DNA from: Thermovenabulum sp049723235
GTDB taxonomy: Bacteria; Bacillota; Thermosediminibacteria; Thermosediminibacterales; Thermosediminibacteraceae
Length of the DNA: 64,000 bases
Assembly (NCBI RefSeq): GCF_049723235.1
Contig: NZ_JBNARB010000001.1
Coordinates: forward strand, 124,001 to 188,000
Reading direction: 5' to 3'
A program made the translations under genes and the position numbers. Positions 33,554-42,376 of the stretch are shown piece after piece (within the stretch, counting starts at the first letter, position 1; every line of letters begins with the position of its first letter). Below the pieces are notes generated by a model. It searched no databases, was not told where the DNA came from, and saw only the letters and a list, made by a program, of their open reading frames with translations.

Positions 33554-33955
33554 ATGCCGAGAGGAGATGGAACGGGTCCCAACGGGCGCGGCCCCATGAC
33601 CGGCAGAGCTGCGGGCTTTTGCGCAGGATTTCCCGTACCGGGCTTTATGAATCCCGTGGGAAGGAGGCACTTGCGCAGGGCTTTCGGTTCTGGTTTTGGG
33701 ATTGGTAGTTTTGGATTTGGCAGGGGTTGGAGGCACTGGTACTATGCCACAGGTTTGCCCTTCTGGGCAAGGAAATTTTATCCTTTTGACTATAATGCAG
33801 TATATACTGCTGAAAATGAACAGAAGTATGAAGAAGAAATCCTTTCCCAGGAGGCCAAATATTTAAAAGAGCAGCTAAAAGCGATAGAAGAAAGGCTGGA
33901 AGAGCTTAAAAAGGCAAAAAAAGAAGGCCTTGATGAAGGAAAAGGCCAAGAATAA
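33554..33955 (+). CDS. DUF5320 protein of the ORP cluster
   Basis: 133 residues. The N-terminus PRGDGTGPNGRGPMTGRAAGFCAGF is the DUF5320 signature, followed by a Gly/Phe-rich stretch and then a C-terminal coiled coil (about residues 85-125, SQEAKYLKEQLKAIEERLEEL). The family is a constant neighbour of Mrp, NifX-like and MinD/ferredoxin proteins in anaerobes; no reaction is known. AAAGGAGGTG precedes the ATG at 33554. Confidence 0.85.
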   Translation: MPRGDGTGPNGRGPMTGRAAGFCAGFPVPGFMNPVGRRHLRRAFGSGFGIGSFGFGRGWRHWYYATGLPFWARKFYPFDYNAVYTAENEQKYEEEILSQEAKYLKEQLKAIEERLEELKKAKKEGLDEGKGQE

Positions 33956-34096
33956 TAAAAGGGATTGACAAGCAGGGCGGTTCTTTGTCCGTCCCTGCAT
34001 AAAAAATGCTAACATTTACATTATATTTTATATTATACTATTAAATTCATATTTTAAAAGGTTAACTCTAATTAAAAACTAAGTGAGGGATGTATA

Positions 34097-34423
34097 ATGA
34101 AGGTTGCGGTCACATCTACAGGCAATAATTTAGATTCCATGCTGGATGAGAGATTTGGGCGCTGCAGATATTTTATTTTTATCGATCCCAAAACTAAGGA
34201 ATTCGAAGCCGTAGAAAATGAATATGCAAATAGCACCCACGGCACGGGTGTTCAAGTGGCCCAGTTTATAGTAGATAAGGGAGTTTCAGCCCTTATAACG
34301 GGAAATGTAGGTCCCAATGCAATGAGCGTATTAAAAGAATCAGGAATAGAGGTGTATTCTGTAAGTTCAATCAGCGTTAAAGAAGCGTTTGATAATTACA
34401 TTCAGGGGAAATTTCATATTTAA
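34097..34423 (+). CDS. NifX/NifB-C-like iron-molybdenum cofactor-binding family protein
   Basis: 108 residues of the dinitrogenase iron-molybdenum cofactor biosynthesis fold: NNLDSMLDERFGRCRYFIFID, NSTHGTGVQVAQFIVDKGV, LITGNVGPNAMSVLKESGIEVY. Related orange proteins bind Mo-Cu-S clusters. There are no nif genes in the window, so a role in the ORP complex is more likely than nitrogen fixation. A second family member follows. Confidence 0.88.
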   Translation: MKVAVTSTGNNLDSMLDERFGRCRYFIFIDPKTKEFEAVENEYANSTHGTGVQVAQFIVDKGVSALITGNVGPNAMSVLKESGIEVYSVSSISVKEAFDNYIQGKFHI

Positions 34424-34439
34424 AAGGAGGGATTTTTTT

Positions 34440-34808
34440 ATGAAGGTAGCTATAGCCACTGATGGAAATTTAGTTTCGGCTCATTTCGGGCATTGTCAGA
34501 CTTATACTATATATGAAGTAGATGAAAGTAAAAAGAAGGTAATAAATAAAGAGGTAATTGAAAATCCTGGTCATCAGCCGGGATTCCTTCCTGGATACCT
34601 TGCAAAATTAGGGGTAAATTGCATAATAGCTGGGGGAATGGGGCCAAGGGCTCAAGAACTGTTCGCCCAGAATAACATAATAACCATAACCGGCGCATCT
34701 GGCCGTGTGGACGATGTAATCCAGGAATATCTTAATGGGAATATTGCCGACAGAGGTAACATTTGTGATCACGGTGAAGGAGAACACGGTGGACATTGCT
34801 CCCATTAA
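34440..34808 (+). CDS. NifX-like protein with a histidine-rich C-terminus
   Basis: 122 residues, the same fold as the preceding gene (MKVAIATDGNLVSAHFGHCQTY, NCIIAGGMGPRAQELFAQNNI). The C-terminus NICDHGEGEHGGHCSH carries five His and two Cys, a likely metal-binding tail. The start is the ATG at 34440, with AAAGGAGG 9 bases upstream; a longer in-frame reading from 34389 has no support. Spacing to neighbours is short, so one operon. Confidence 0.88.
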   Translation: MKVAIATDGNLVSAHFGHCQTYTIYEVDESKKKVINKEVIENPGHQPGFLPGYLAKLGVNCIIAGGMGPRAQELFAQNNIITITGASGRVDDVIQEYLNGNIADRGNICDHGEGEHGGHCSH

Positions 34809-34844
34809 AGCTCAGAATATTATTTTCTTAATGGCGGTGAAAAC

Positions 34845-35690
34845 ATGATAATTGCAATTGCCAGCGGAAAAGGTGGGACCGGAAAAACCACGGTGGCGGT
34901 AAATCTTGCCCTTACATTAAAAGATAAGATGCCGATTACGTTATTGGACTGTGACGTGGAAGAGCCCAATGCCCACCTTTTTCTTATGCCTGAATTTACG
35001 GAAAAGGAATCGGTTATCCTACCGGTGCCTTCCATAGATTCTGATAAATGTACCCATTGTGGGATTTGCACCAAAATATGTGCATATCATGCCTTAGCTG
35101 ACTTAGGCAAAAGGATACTGGTGTTTGAGGAACTATGTCACGGCTGTGGAGGGTGCAGTTTGCTATGCCCTGAAAAAGCCATAACGGAAATACATAAAGA
35201 AATAGGAATTGTAGAACAAGGCACAGCAGAGGGTATAGAATTTGTCCAGGGAACCTTAACCATCGGCTCAGTTCTTGCCCCAACCGTGATCAAAAGGGTG
35301 AAAAGCAAGATTAAAAGTGGTCTTGTGGTTATTATTGATTCGCCACCGGGCACATCATGTCCAATGGTTAATGCTGTAGCTGGGGCAGATTACTGCGTGT
35401 TGGTAACCGAACCTACACCCTTTGGTCTTAGTGATCTTAAACTGGCTGTAGAAGTGGTCAGAGAGCTTAAGATTCCCTTTGGTGTTGTAATAAATAGGGC
35501 AGGTATTGGTAATGATGAGGTTGAACAATATCTCAAAGAAGAAGGGATTTCCCTGCTTTTAAAAATACCTTTTGACCGAAGGTATGCATTCTGTTACGCT
35601 GATGGGCACCTTTTGATCGAAAAATTTCCTGAACTTAGGCAGTCTTTTATAAATTTATGGGAGGCTATAGAAAGGCGTGTCAAAGCATGA
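34845..35690 (+). CDS. MinD-superfamily P-loop ATPase with inserted ferredoxin domain (ORP cluster)
   Basis: 281 residues. Walker A is GKGGTGKTTVAVNLALTL near the N-terminus. Two [4Fe-4S] motifs (CTHCGICTKIC from residue 69 and CHGCGGCSLLC from residue 98) are inserted in the ATPase fold, followed by IDSPPGTSCPMVNAVAGADY. This is the pattern of the ferredoxin-ATPases encoded in ORP clusters. The last four bases overlap the next gene (ATGA), so they are translationally coupled partners. Confidence 0.92.
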   Translation: MIIAIASGKGGTGKTTVAVNLALTLKDKMPITLLDCDVEEPNAHLFLMPEFTEKESVILPVPSIDSDKCTHCGICTKICAYHALADLGKRILVFEELCHGCGGCSLLCPEKAITEIHKEIGIVEQGTAEGIEFVQGTLTIGSVLAPTVIKRVKSKIKSGLVVIIDSPPGTSCPMVNAVAGADYCVLVTEPTPFGLSDLKLAVEVVRELKIPFGVVINRAGIGNDEVEQYLKEEGISLLLKIPFDRRYAFCYADGHLLIEKFPELRQSFINLWEAIERRVKA

Positions 35691-36538
35691 AAGAAATAGT
35701 TATACTAAGCGGGAAAGGCGGGACAGGAAAAACCACAGTTACAGCTTCCCTTGCAGTTCTTGCAAAAAAAGCGGTCCTGGCTGACTGTGATGTGGATGCT
35801 GCTAATCTACACATTCTTTTAAAACCTGAGATAAAAGAAACCTTTGAATTTTGGGGGAGCCAAAAGGCGAAAATAAATGGCTATAAATGTAGAAGGTGCG
35901 GTCAATGCGAAAAAGTTTGCCGCTTCAATGCTATAAAAGATTTTAAAGTGAATTCTATTTTTTGTGAGGGATGCAGGGTTTGTTATAATATTTGTCCTGA
36001 AAAAGCTATTGAGATGATAGATACTCTTGCGGGCCACTGGTATATTTCTGATACAAAGTACGGGCCTATGGTTCATGCCAAGCTTGGAGCTGCAGAGGAA
36101 AATTCGGGCAAACTGGTTTCATTAGTTAAAAAGGCTGCAAGAGAAATAGCAGAAGAGAAGGGAAAAATTATAATAACAGATGGTCCACCGGGCATAGGGT
36201 GTCCAGTGATTTCTTCACTTTCTGGGGCTGATTAAGTATTGATTGTAACTGAACCTACTGCGTCAGGGTTTCATGATTTTGAAAGGTTATTAAATTTGGC
36301 AAATAATTTTAATGTAACTATCAAGGTAGTGATTAATAAGTTTGACATAGCGGAAAAAAAGGCTCGAGAAATAGAAAAATACTGCATTAATAAAGGAATT
36401 GAGGTCATAGGGAAAATTCCCTTTGACGAAGAAATAATAAAATCGATATCTGAAGGTATTCCACCTGTTCTATATTCTTCTGGACCTGCTGTACAAGCTT
36501 TAAAAAATATAGCATTATCATTATTTAATGATTTTTAA
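35687..36538 (+). pseudogene. Second MinD/ferredoxin ATPase interrupted by an in-frame TAA
   Basis: The reading frame is uniform from ATG 35687 to the stop at 36536-36538, except for TAA at 36233-36235 (codon 183). Before it: Walker A GKGGTGKTTVTASLAVLAKK, ferredoxin motifs CRRCGQCEKVC and CEGCRVCYNIC, then DGPPGIGCPVISSLSGAD. After it: VLIVTEPTASGFHDFERLL, as in intact family members. The upstream paralogue has Tyr at this position (AGADYCVLVTEPT), so one base change from TAT/TAC explains it. The truncated product would lack the C-terminal third of the ATPase domain. Confidence 0.88.
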
Positions 36539-36550
36539 AAATAGCGTTAA

Positions 36551-36584
36551 GCCTTCCGTCAATTGATGGCGGAAGGCCTATTTT
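36551..36584 (+). terminator. Terminator of the ORP cluster
   Basis: GCCTTCCG/CGGAAGGC arms with an 11-base loop, followed by a short T-tract. Confidence 0.75.
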
Positions 36585-36647
36585 ATATTATTAATAATTC
36601 TATACCATCAGCGCCAGGAGATTATACCTACATTTTTACTGTAAAAT

Positions 36648-37277
36648 TTACGTTTTTTCAGGAAAAAGCTTGTTTCGGTAGTAACCTTTTGAAAGGTATA
36701 TGGCAGCTAACGGATTATGCCCCAGCACTCTATCCTTAACCGCTAAGACTGTAACCGGTGCTTCGGAATACTTTATAAAAAGCGAATCATGTCCAACACA
36801 TAGGCCTAAAATTATGTTTAAATCAGTTTTGGCTTTATTTAAAAAGAAGGCTTGACCAATAGGGTTGCACATTGGCTCATATGTGTTCGGACGAACTTTT
36901 TCATTTTCTTTTATATTTATTTCTTCTTTAGGAATACTACAGTTTTTACATATAACCGAATTAACTTCAAATCCATTGGCAGTAAGAATTTCGGCCACTA
37001 TTTTGGCCTCTTGGCTTAGACCTATACAGAATGATATACCTAAATTTTTGAATCCACATTTTTTAGAAAAATCCATTATTTCTTCTATTCTTGTTAATTT
37101 ACAGTAGCCTTCACTTTCAACTAATGCCGAATTATAGGTTAATTTGAAGTTTTCTTCCATGAAATATTTTTTTAATATTTCGTCCTTATCATTTTCAAGG
37201 CATGGACAGTTTTTCGGTGCTTTTGACATATCGCCAGTCCTACAAGAATGAATAACGCATTGTGCACAAGAGTACAT
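36648..37277 (-). CDS. DUF1847 cysteine-rich protein
   Basis: 209 residues. The N-terminus YSCAQCVIHSCRTGDMSKAPKNCPC and the later CKNCSIPKEE, EPMCNPIGQAFFLNKAKTDLNIILGLCVGHDSLF motifs are typical of DUF1847, probably metal- or cluster-binding. The start is the ATG at 37277, preceded by GAGGGGTG on the minus strand. A longer reading upstream would run through a decayed metallo-hydrolase gene. Function unknown; it is frequent in anaerobes. Confidence 0.83.
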   Translation of the reverse strand: MYSCAQCVIHSCRTGDMSKAPKNCPCLENDKDEILKKYFMEENFKLTYNSALVESEGYCKLTRIEEIMDFSKKCGFKNLGISFCIGLSQEAKIVAEILTANGFEVNSVICKNCSIPKEEINIKENEKVRPNTYEPMCNPIGQAFFLNKAKTDLNIILGLCVGHDSLFIKYSEAPVTVLAVKDRVLGHNPLAAIYLSKGYYRNKLFPEKT

Positions 37278-37282
37278 CTTTT

Positions 37283-37441
37283 TCACCCCTCTAATGTAGC
37301 ATGAATATGATTTTGCGTACCTGTATAGACACAACCGGGTATAATGATAAGTCCTTTTTCTGTTTCAATGATTAAAGACTGGTCATCAATAGTATAGGGT
37401 CCTGTACAAAACCACTACCTGTTTTAATTACAAGATCTTTA
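37283..37441 (-). pseudogene. Remnant of an MBL-fold metallohydrolase
   Basis: The minus strand reads KDLVIKTGSGFVQDP and, after a frameshift near 37388, YTIDDQSLIIETEKGLIIIP, then GCVYTGTQNHIHATLEG and a stop. The second part matches the 'DDQ(S/A)L...T.kGlvvi.GC.H.G..N' block of RFAP-synthase-like metallo-beta-lactamase-fold proteins. The rest of the gene is missing, cut off by the ECF gene. The start signals of DUF1847 lie at its 3' end. Confidence 0.65.
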
Positions 37442-37924
37442 TTTATTTTTATTTATTTTTCTTAGTAGAGAAATTACTGAAACACCGATTATTCCGCCAA
37501 TTAAAGCTGTAAAAAGTTGCGGTAAAGTAAAGGTTTGAACCACCAGAGCAGGCACCTTAATGCTTAGACTTTTAAGAATATATTTTACTGAAATTGAAAG
37601 CCATAAGTATTTAACTAATGATGCCAATGATATTCCAAATACTTTATTTTTTTGAGAGGAAAAAAGCCATGCATAAAGAGCATTGCCTATCATAATAAAA
37701 GGAATCATAGGTGGAAATTTTAAAATACCCACCAAAAAAGCGATAACAGGGGTTAAAAGACCTATAGAAATTCCAGAATACATTCCAACTGTGCCTGCAG
37801 CGATTATTAACATTGCATTTACAAGGGAACCCGTTATTAGTTGGGGCATTTTAAAAGATTGAACGATTAAGGTTAAAGCCAGTAAAAGGGCAGTTCTGAT
37901 TAAAGATTTTGTTTCAAATTTCAT
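37439..37924 (-). CDS. ECF transporter S component-like membrane protein
   Basis: 161 residues with about five to six hydrophobic helices (SLIRTALLLALTLIVQSF, LVNAMLIIAAGTVGMYSGIS, LLTPVIAFLVGIL). The size and 'G..N..L......G...G......P.ia...Gi' pattern fit a substrate-binding S component of an energy-coupling-factor vitamin/metal importer. No EcfA or EcfT is nearby, so it would use shared modules. The start is the ATG at 37924, with GGGAGAAGG upstream. The substrate is unknown. Confidence 0.75.
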   Translation of the reverse strand: MKFETKSLIRTALLLALTLIVQSFKMPQLITGSLVNAMLIIAAGTVGMYSGISIGLLTPVIAFLVGILKFPPMIPFIMIGNALYAWLFSSQKNKVFGISLASLVKYLWLSISVKYILKSLSIKVPALVVQTFTLPQLFTALIGGIIGVSVISLLRKINKNK

Positions 37925-38208
37925 AATACCTTCTCCCTTCGTTTCAGAATACATCCTCACGTAAGGAGGATAATTGTACTATTATGTTACAATAGATAAC
38001 CAGAAATTACAATAAATAAAAATTTTCTATATATTAAAGAAATTTGATTGATTTTTTAATTCCTGAAATGGCGACGATATTTGCAATATATTTTACGGTT
38101 TCTTAAATTCCTGGAAGTGCTGCTAAATTTTTTGACACCTTTTTTAATAGAAATTAATATTTTATTTATTAGACAAATAAATTGAGTGAAACTAAGGAGG
38201 GGAAGGAA

Positions 38209-39078
38209 ATGTCTACCGAGGAACTCATAAAAAAGATGAGAGAACTGGTAGATGAAATAGATTTTGATAAAGAACCTGAAGAAGTAGAAAAAAGTTTGGA
38301 AGAAATGCTGAGCTGCTTTAAATCCCATAAATGCAGTGCTTCTATTTTTTGTCATCTCATTGCAACCATATTTTTAAATAAAAAATGCGGCCTTAAAGAG
38401 ATAAAAAGAGAAATAAGGGATATTGAAAAGAAGCTGGATGACCCCTGCAATGGGCTTGTTGAAATAAAGAACGAAATAAAAGATATTGAGGAAAAACTTG
38501 ATGATCCGGATTTTGGATTGGAAGAGATAAAAAATGAAATTAAAGAAATTGAAGAGAAATTGGATAATTCCGATTACGGCCTGGTGGAAATAAAAAACGA
38601 AATAAAAGAAATAGAAGAAAAACTTGACAATCCTGATTTTGGATTAGAAGAAATTAAGAACGAAATCAAAGAAATTGAAGCAAAATTGGATAATATAGTA
38701 CCTCCAGAAACCAATAAAATATTAACCACGGGGCCCGTTATAGCCGACAACGGTGTAAATAGTATAGTAGCCAAGGTTCTTAATAACACGAATAATACTG
38801 TTACCGTTACCGTTTATTTATATGATATAGGTACGTGTCCTAACCCAAAAATACTTAAACAGTCTTTTAATCTCACAATACAAAGTAAATGCGCACAATC
38901 TGTTATCTTACAAAAACCTTCAACGGAATGGGAAGTAGTATATGAGGGAGTGGTCCCCGGAGTATATGTTTTCACTGCAGTTAGGAGAAATGCAGCCAAT
39001 GCTCCCGTTTCTGCCAGTGAATTGGTAGAAACAAATCTCTTCAGGCATAGCGAACATGTAGTAAGTATTGACCCATAA
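38209..39078 (+). CDS. Coiled-coil protein with five 21-residue tandem repeats
   Basis: 289 residues. A short N-terminal helical domain with three Cys is followed by five tandem 21-residue units of the form GLxEIKNEIKEIEEKLDNPDF (about residues 63-167). The C-terminal domain of ~115 residues looks like a beta sandwich (TTGPVIADNGVNSIVAKVLN, VTVTVYLYDIG, VYVFTAVRRNA). There is no signal peptide. The build suggests a trimeric or dimeric stalk with a beta head, as in surface or spore-coat proteins; that is inference. The start is the ATG at 38209, with AAGGAGGGG upstream. Its own terminator follows. Confidence 0.78.
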   Translation: MSTEELIKKMRELVDEIDFDKEPEEVEKSLEEMLSCFKSHKCSASIFCHLIATIFLNKKCGLKEIKREIRDIEKKLDDPCNGLVEIKNEIKDIEEKLDDPDFGLEEIKNEIKEIEEKLDNSDYGLVEIKNEIKEIEEKLDNPDFGLEEIKNEIKEIEAKLDNIVPPETNKILTTGPVIADNGVNSIVAKVLNNTNNTVTVTVYLYDIGTCPNPKILKQSFNLTIQSKCAQSVILQKPSTEWEVVYEGVVPGVYVFTAVRRNAANAPVSASELVETNLFRHSEHVVSIDP

Positions 39079-39093
39079 AATAGTAAAAGAATA

Positions 39094-39124
39094 AAACCCG
39101 GATGAAAAAACTTCATCCGGGTTT
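39094..39124. terminator. Terminator between convergent genes
   Basis: Thirteen-base arms AAACCCGGATGAA/TTCATCCGGGTTT with a five-base loop, between the repeat protein and the minus-strand dehydrogenase. Confidence 0.85.
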
Positions 39125-39148
39125 AATATATTATTTATTTATTTATTT

Positions 39149-40174
39149 TTATAAAGGAAGTTTTCTTCCCAATCCCAAATTTAAAGCTCTATTTAAAATT
39201 TCTCTTCCCAGAACCACATCTTCTACTGCCATACCTATATTGCTGTTTACGATAAGCTCATTTTGGTTTTCCCTTCCCTTTTTTAAACCGGCTATAATTT
39301 CTCCGGTTTCGCAGTAAATTTCAGGTAATCCATCGGGGAAATAACCCATTTTATCAAAAAGCTCATGTTCCTCTATACTGTCTACGATATATTTATCGGC
39401 TCTTTTTGTTATTAAAGGATCCCAGTAAGTATTTAAATCACAGGGTAAAATGGTTTGCCCTTTTGTAACCCATTCATCTTTGACAACTTTTAAGGGAGTT
39501 TTTAAAATCAAAGTTGCGGAGCAAAGCACCTCACAGTTTTTTACAACTTCTTCAGGGTTTCTTCCTTTTATTATTTCTACATCGATTTTCGGTTGAACTT
39601 CTTCTATGAGCTTATCCATGGCGTCTTCACGTACATCGTATATATAAATTCTCTTCAAATTTTTTAAAAGGTGAGGCATAAACTCCACGTGTGCGGTACC
39701 TTGCACTCCGCACCCAAACATTCCGAAGGTTTCTGCATCGGGATGAAGGGCAGCTGCGGCAAGAGCGGTAACCGCAGGTGTTCTCATGGCGGTTATCCAG
39801 GTGGCATCCATAATTGCTAAGGGCCAACCGGAATATTCATCATTCATTATTAATAAACCCGAAGTTTGCGGGAGATTAAATCTTTCATGGTTTTTCGGGA
39901 AACACTCTATCCATTTCATACCTGCAGCGTGTTTTGAGGGTACATATGCCGGCATTGCATGGAAAAATACCTCGGGCAAGGGGTGAATTCCTATTTTTGC
40001 AGGCATTTCGTATTCTTTTTTTCCGTGAGCAACAAGGGCATCCTCTGTTAGTTTGATGATTTCATCTATGGAAAGCCCTACGCTTTCACATTCCTTACGG
40101 GTTAAATACAGCACCTCTTCCCCAATATTTATTTTTTGAGATAGCCAATCCCGGTCTTTTAGGTCAAGTTCCAT
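39149..40174 (-). CDS. Ornithine cyclodeaminase/mu-crystallin family protein
   Basis: 341 residues. Family landmarks: PAKIGIHPLPEVFFHAMPAYVP, GMKWIECFPKNHERFNLPQTSGLLIMND, the substrate-site block MDATWITAMRTPAVTALAAAAL, and the NAD-binding GCGVQGTAHVEFMPHLL. Members include ornithine cyclodeaminase, alanine dehydrogenase and ketimine reductase-like enzymes; the true substrate is uncertain. No amino-acid operon surrounds it. The start at 40174 has GAGGGGG upstream. Confidence 0.85.
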   Translation of the reverse strand: MELDLKDRDWLSQKINIGEEVLYLTRKECESVGLSIDEIIKLTEDALVAHGKKEYEMPAKIGIHPLPEVFFHAMPAYVPSKHAAGMKWIECFPKNHERFNLPQTSGLLIMNDEYSGWPLAIMDATWITAMRTPAVTALAAAALHPDAETFGMFGCGVQGTAHVEFMPHLLKNLKRIYIYDVREDAMDKLIEEVQPKIDVEIIKGRNPEEVVKNCEVLCSATLILKTPLKVVKDEWVTKGQTILPCDLNTYWDPLITKRADKYIVDSIEEHELFDKMGYFPDGLPEIYCETGEIIAGLKKGRENQNELIVNSNIGMAVEDVVLGREILNRALNLGLGRKLPL

Positions 40175-40262
40175 TCAAAAACCCCCTCTGAAAAATAATA
40201 ATGTTCAATATTTCTATAATTTATCGAAAAAATCCTTCTAATTTAAATTAACATGTTATTTA

Positions 40263-42263
40263 TTAATCAATTTCAAGAGCTTTTTTAAAATCTTCAAGGG
40301 TTGTTACAGGACTTTTGCAGGAACCGTTTTTATAAACATAAGCGGCTGTATTACCGCTTATTGTTTGGTAGTTTTCGTAAGCGGGGACGATTTTTTTTAA
40401 ATCATCGGCATAAGCCCATACGGTGTAGGGCAAAAAATTTGACATAAGGTATTCGGTAAATATTTTTGGGTTATTTCCGGATATTACGACTTCCGTCCCT
40501 TTTAGATTATAAAGGAATGCATAGAGGAAAAAGGTATAGGAAACCGGATTTTTATTGATTTTACTTCCGAAAACTTTAAACTGCTTTTGGGCAATTTCTT
40601 CGATTTTATGGTCGAAAAACAATCTTGATAGCCGGATAAGGGAATATGCCGCTACGGAATTTCCCGATGGAACCGCACCATCATAAACTTCTTTTGTGCG
40701 AATGGGTAAATGCTCTACATCTTTACCGGTAAGAAAAAAACCTCCTTCTTCATTGTGGTAAAAAAGTTCTATAGTTTCGTCTAATAAAGATTTTGCTTTT
40801 AATATATATGTCCTATCTAAGGTATAATCGTATGCTTCTATTAATGACCAAATAAGATAAATATAATCATCAAAGGTGGCTTTACCCCTCATAGGACTAT
40901 CCTTAAATCCCACATGGAGGCGGCCGTCTGTATCAAAAGTGTTCTCGAGTATAAACTTTAAAGTCGTCTCAGCTTCTTTTCTATAAACATCGTTTTTTGT
41001 AATCCCAAATGCTTTAAATAATGCACATATCATAAGACTGTTATTTGAAACTAAAATTTTTTCATCTCTGAAAGGTTTTGTCCTTTTTTCCCTGTATTCA
41101 AAAAGCTTTCTTCTTATATTTTCATCCATTTTGCAGGATAAATCTTTCCCAATTAAATTGGGTATGTTTTTCCCTTCAAAATTTCCTTTTTCCGTTATGT
41201 TGTAATTTGCGATAAATTCATTGGCTTTTTCACCCAGAATATCCTTTATTTCCTGCAACGTCCAGATGTAAAACTTGCCTTCTTCACCTTCCGAATCGGC
41301 ATCCTCGGCGGTATAAAACCCTCCTTCGGGATTTTTAAGATTTCTCAGAACATAATCTATAATTTCAACACAAAAAGTCTTAAAAAATTCATCCTTTGTA
41401 ATTTTGAAGGTCTCGGCACAAACATAGGCGATCAGAGCATTATCGTATAACATCTTTTCAAAATGAGGCACGAGCCATATCTTATCGGTAGAATACCTGC
41501 ATAAACCAAAACCGATATGGTCGTAAATTCCACCTTTATACATATTTATCAACGTTTTTTTTACCATTTCGAGTGCCATTGGGTCTTTTTTGTATTCGTA
41601 GTACCCCAGCAGGAAAAGTAGGGTCGAAGCCATTGGGAATTTTGGAGCTCCAAAAAAGCCACCGTATTTTCTATCATAGGAAGCAAGAAGAATTTCATAA
41701 GCTTTTTCAATAACTTTAGTGTTAAGTTCAACGTATTTTTCTTGAGCAAAGTCATTGATGGAAGAAACGAGCTCTTTACCTATAACAATTAATCTTTCTT
41801 TTTCTTTTTGCCAGAGTTCATTTATTTTCAAAAGAACCGTTTTTAAACCAGGTCTGCCGAAGGAATCTTCTTTTGGCAGATATGTGGCTGCAAATATGGG
41901 GTATTTTGATGGGGTCATGATAATGGTTAAAGGCCAGCCCCCACTACTGGTGAAAGCTTGACATACTTCCATGTAAAAATTATCCACATCGGGATGTTCT
42001 TCTCTATCGACTTTTACGGAAATGTAATATCTGTTCAGCAAATCTCCGATCTCTTTATCTTCGAAGCTTTCTCTCTCCATTACATGGCACCAGTGGCAGG
42101 TGGAATAACCGATGCTTAAAAATATCAATTTATCTTCAGCCCGGGCTCTTTCAAAGGCTTCCTCTCCCCACGGGTACCAATCTACAGGATTGTAAGCGTG
42201 CTGGAGAAGGTAGGGAGATTTCTCATTTATCAACCTATTAGCCTTTTTGCTGTCAATATTCAT
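40263..42263 (-). CDS. DUF255 thioredoxin-domain protein (YyaL/Spata20 type)
   Basis: 666 residues. The N-terminal thioredoxin-like domain has LLQHAYNPVDWYPWGEEAF and the redox-like motif YSTCHWCHVMERESF (CHWC around residue 51). A large alpha/alpha-barrel with N-acylglucosamine-epimerase-like pattern follows (GGWPLTIIMTP, HFEKMLYDNA, GGFYTAEDADSEGEEGKFY). The family is widespread, but its reaction is not established. The start is the ATG at 42263, with GGAGG 8 bases upstream; the in-frame start at 42281 has none. Confidence 0.9.
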   Translation of the reverse strand: MNIDSKKANRLINEKSPYLLQHAYNPVDWYPWGEEAFERARAEDKLIFLSIGYSTCHWCHVMERESFEDKEIGDLLNRYYISVKVDREEHPDVDNFYMEVCQAFTSSGGWPLTIIMTPSKYPIFAATYLPKEDSFGRPGLKTVLLKINELWQKEKERLIVIGKELVSSINDFAQEKYVELNTKVIEKAYEILLASYDRKYGGFFGAPKFPMASTLLFLLGYYEYKKDPMALEMVKKTLINMYKGGIYDHIGFGLCRYSTDKIWLVPHFEKMLYDNALIAYVCAETFKITKDEFFKTFCVEIIDYVLRNLKNPEGGFYTAEDADSEGEEGKFYIWTLQEIKDILGEKANEFIANYNITEKGNFEGKNIPNLIGKDLSCKMDENIRRKLFEYREKRTKPFRDEKILVSNNSLMICALFKAFGITKNDVYRKEAETTLKFILENTFDTDGRLHVGFKDSPMRGKATFDDYIYLIWSLIEAYDYTLDRTYILKAKSLLDETIELFYHNEEGGFFLTGKDVEHLPIRTKEVYDGAVPSGNSVAAYSLIRLSRLFFDHKIEEIAQKQFKVFGSKINKNPVSYTFFLYAFLYNLKGTEVVISGNNPKIFTEYLMSNFLPYTVWAYADDLKKIVPAYENYQTISGNTAAYVYKNGSCKSPVTTLEDFKKALEID

Positions 42264-42323
42264 AACTATACCTCCGAACAAATTTGTACTTATTATTACA
42301 CTTAAAAGGGAAAATAATTTATA

Positions 42324-42361
42324 TAAAAAATTTTAGGGAGCATTTTAAAAAATGCTCCCCT
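42324..42361 (-). terminator. Terminator of the FAH-family gene
   Basis: On the minus strand GGGGAGCATTTT/AAAATGCTCCC pairs, followed by a T-rich tract (AAAATTTTTT). Confidence 0.8.
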
Positions 42362-42376
42362 CTATAAGTCACAATT

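Noticed and set aside
33972..33998. GC-rich hairpin after the DUF5320 gene as a plus-strand terminator
   Set aside because: It is followed by an A-run, not a T-run, on the plus strand; it may stabilise mRNA but does not look like an intrinsic terminator.
34097..34808. NifX-like genes as evidence of nitrogen fixation
   Set aside because: No nifHDK, nifB or nifE/N is present and the context is an ORP cluster, where this fold has another role.
36233..36235. TAA in the second ORP ATPase as a recoded amino acid
   Set aside because: Selenocysteine uses TGA and pyrrolysine TAG; TAA recoding is not expected in bacteria of this kind, so a nonsense mutation is simpler.
38390..38700. 63-bp repeats as a mobile or regulatory array
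   Set aside because: They encode the 21-residue tandem units of an intact gene in a single frame.
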